Shown here one piece after another: positions 6,052 to 6,389 of a DNA stretch of 6,389 bases. Numbering within the stretch: position 1 is the first letter of the stretch; the number at the start of each line of letters is the position of its first letter. Where the stretch lies: positions 1 through 6,389 of the forward strand of contig JACPSV010000295.1 in the NCBI GenBank assembly GCA_016193115.1. The letters run 5' to 3'. Under the pieces are notes generated by a model that was not told where the DNA came from, ran no database searches, and was given only the letters and a program-made list of their open reading frames with translations. A program made the translations under genes and the position numbers. This DNA comes from Elusimicrobiota bacterium (GTDB taxonomy: Bacteria; Elusimicrobiota; Elusimicrobia; 2-02-FULL-39-32).

Positions 6052-6213
6052 TTAACTTTTAGATTCCTTGTGCAATGTGTGTTTTTTGCAGCTGGGACAA
6101 AACTTGCGCACTTCTACCTTCTTCTTATCCGCCCTTTTCTTGCCCGCCTGATAGTGATAGTTCTTGCGTTTGCACTCAGAACAGACTAACGTTTGTATAT
6201 TTCTTTCAGCCAT
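6052..6213 (-). CDS. rpmG: 50S ribosomal protein L33, zinc-ribbon form
   Basis: This 53-residue small protein of the large subunit sits near the E site. It reads MAERNIQTLVCSECKRKNY at the start and has the basic body AGKKRADKKKVEVRKFCPSC, then ends KHTLHKESKS. Two cysteine pairs, CSEC (11-14) and CPSC (39-42), form an intact zinc ribbon, so this is the zinc-binding C+ form rather than the cysteine-free paralogue seen under zinc limitation. The ATG has only a weak GAGA-like ribosome site in an A-rich leader. It lies 19 bases downstream of tuf with no terminator between, so the two are likely co-transcribed. Confidence 0.96.
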   Translation of the reverse strand: MAERNIQTLVCSECKRKNYHYQAGKKRADKKKVEVRKFCPSCKKHTLHKESKS

Positions 6214-6232
6214 ATTTTTTCTCTTTTTTTGT

Positions 6233-6389
6233 TTACTCCAAAATTTCGATAACGACTCCCGCGCCTACGGTGTGGCCGCCCTCGCGGATAGCGAAACGCA
6301 ACTGTTTCTCCATCGCCACGGGCGTAATCAGTTCCACTTCCACTTCCACGTTGTCTCCCGGCATCACCATCTCCACTCCCTGTTTCAAC
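6233..6389 (-). CDS. tuf: Elongation factor Tu, C-terminal end (partial)
   Basis: The last 51 codons of EF-Tu, the GTPase that delivers aminoacyl-tRNA to the ribosome, are present; the rest lies beyond the right edge. The stretch [17 protein letters not shown] followed by [18 protein letters not shown] and [13 protein letters not shown] is the end of beta-barrel domain 3, and is very close to the universal bacterial sequence. The G domain with the nucleotide-binding motifs is out of view. Its stop is 19 bases upstream of rpmG. The promoter of the whole - strand block is probably upstream of tuf or earlier and is not visible. Confidence 0.97.
   Translation of the reverse strand, partial: LKQGVEMVMPGDNVEVEVELITPVAMEKQLRFAIREGGHTVGAGVVIEILE

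Noticed and set aside
6214..6232. T-rich stretch between rpmG and tuf as a terminator of tuf
   Set aside because: On the transcribed - strand it is A-rich, and no hairpin precedes it.

Overview
The window looks like chromosomal DNA from a Gram-negative, quinone-using bacterium. A type II secretion/type IV pilus ATPase and a ubiA/ubiX/ubiD-type quinone set sit beside a ribosomal/transcription housekeeping operon. No base in the window settles the phylum. A deep-branching uncultured lineage (for example Elusimicrobiota- or Omnitrophota-like) is only a weak guess from the mixture of genes. There are no insertion sequences, CRISPR arrays, integrase genes or phage genes, and no gene-free stretch longer than about 30 bases.

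Layout. Bases 1-3551 are read on the + strand as one tightly packed operon: the 3' end of a GspE/PilB-type secretion ATPase, a UbiA-family prenyltransferase that is frameshifted as sequenced, a UbiX-family flavin prenyltransferase, and a UbiD-family decarboxylase. Successive genes overlap by 4-8 bases or are separated by 2 bases. Bases 3548-6389 are read on the - strand. In transcription order they hold the 3' end of tuf (EF-Tu), rpmG (L33), tRNA-Trp(CCA), an unrecognised 172-residue membrane protein, secE, nusG, rplK (L11) and rplA (L1). The two convergent blocks meet tail to tail and their stop codons overlap in a shared TTAA.

How the genes work together. UbiX makes prenylated FMN, which UbiD needs to decarboxylate an aromatic acid. 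UbiA attaches the isoprenoid tail to the aromatic ring. Together these are the late steps of ubiquinone synthesis or of futalosine-type menaquinone synthesis (where the counterparts are called MqnM, MqnL and MqnP). The - strand block is the classic tuf-rpmG-trnW-secE-nusG-rplK-rplA neighbourhood serving translation, protein export and transcription elongation.

Points that stand out: (1) the ubiA reading frame breaks exactly at a perfect 8-bp hairpin with flanking direct repeats; (2) an unrecognised four-helix membrane protein with a strong ribosome-binding site lies between trnW and secE; (3) the ribosomal block ends after rplA instead of continuing into rplJ-rplL-rpoB; (4) SecE carries Met where the W-P of its signature normally stands. 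I found no convincing novel multi-gene system. The membrane protein is the best candidate for something undescribed.
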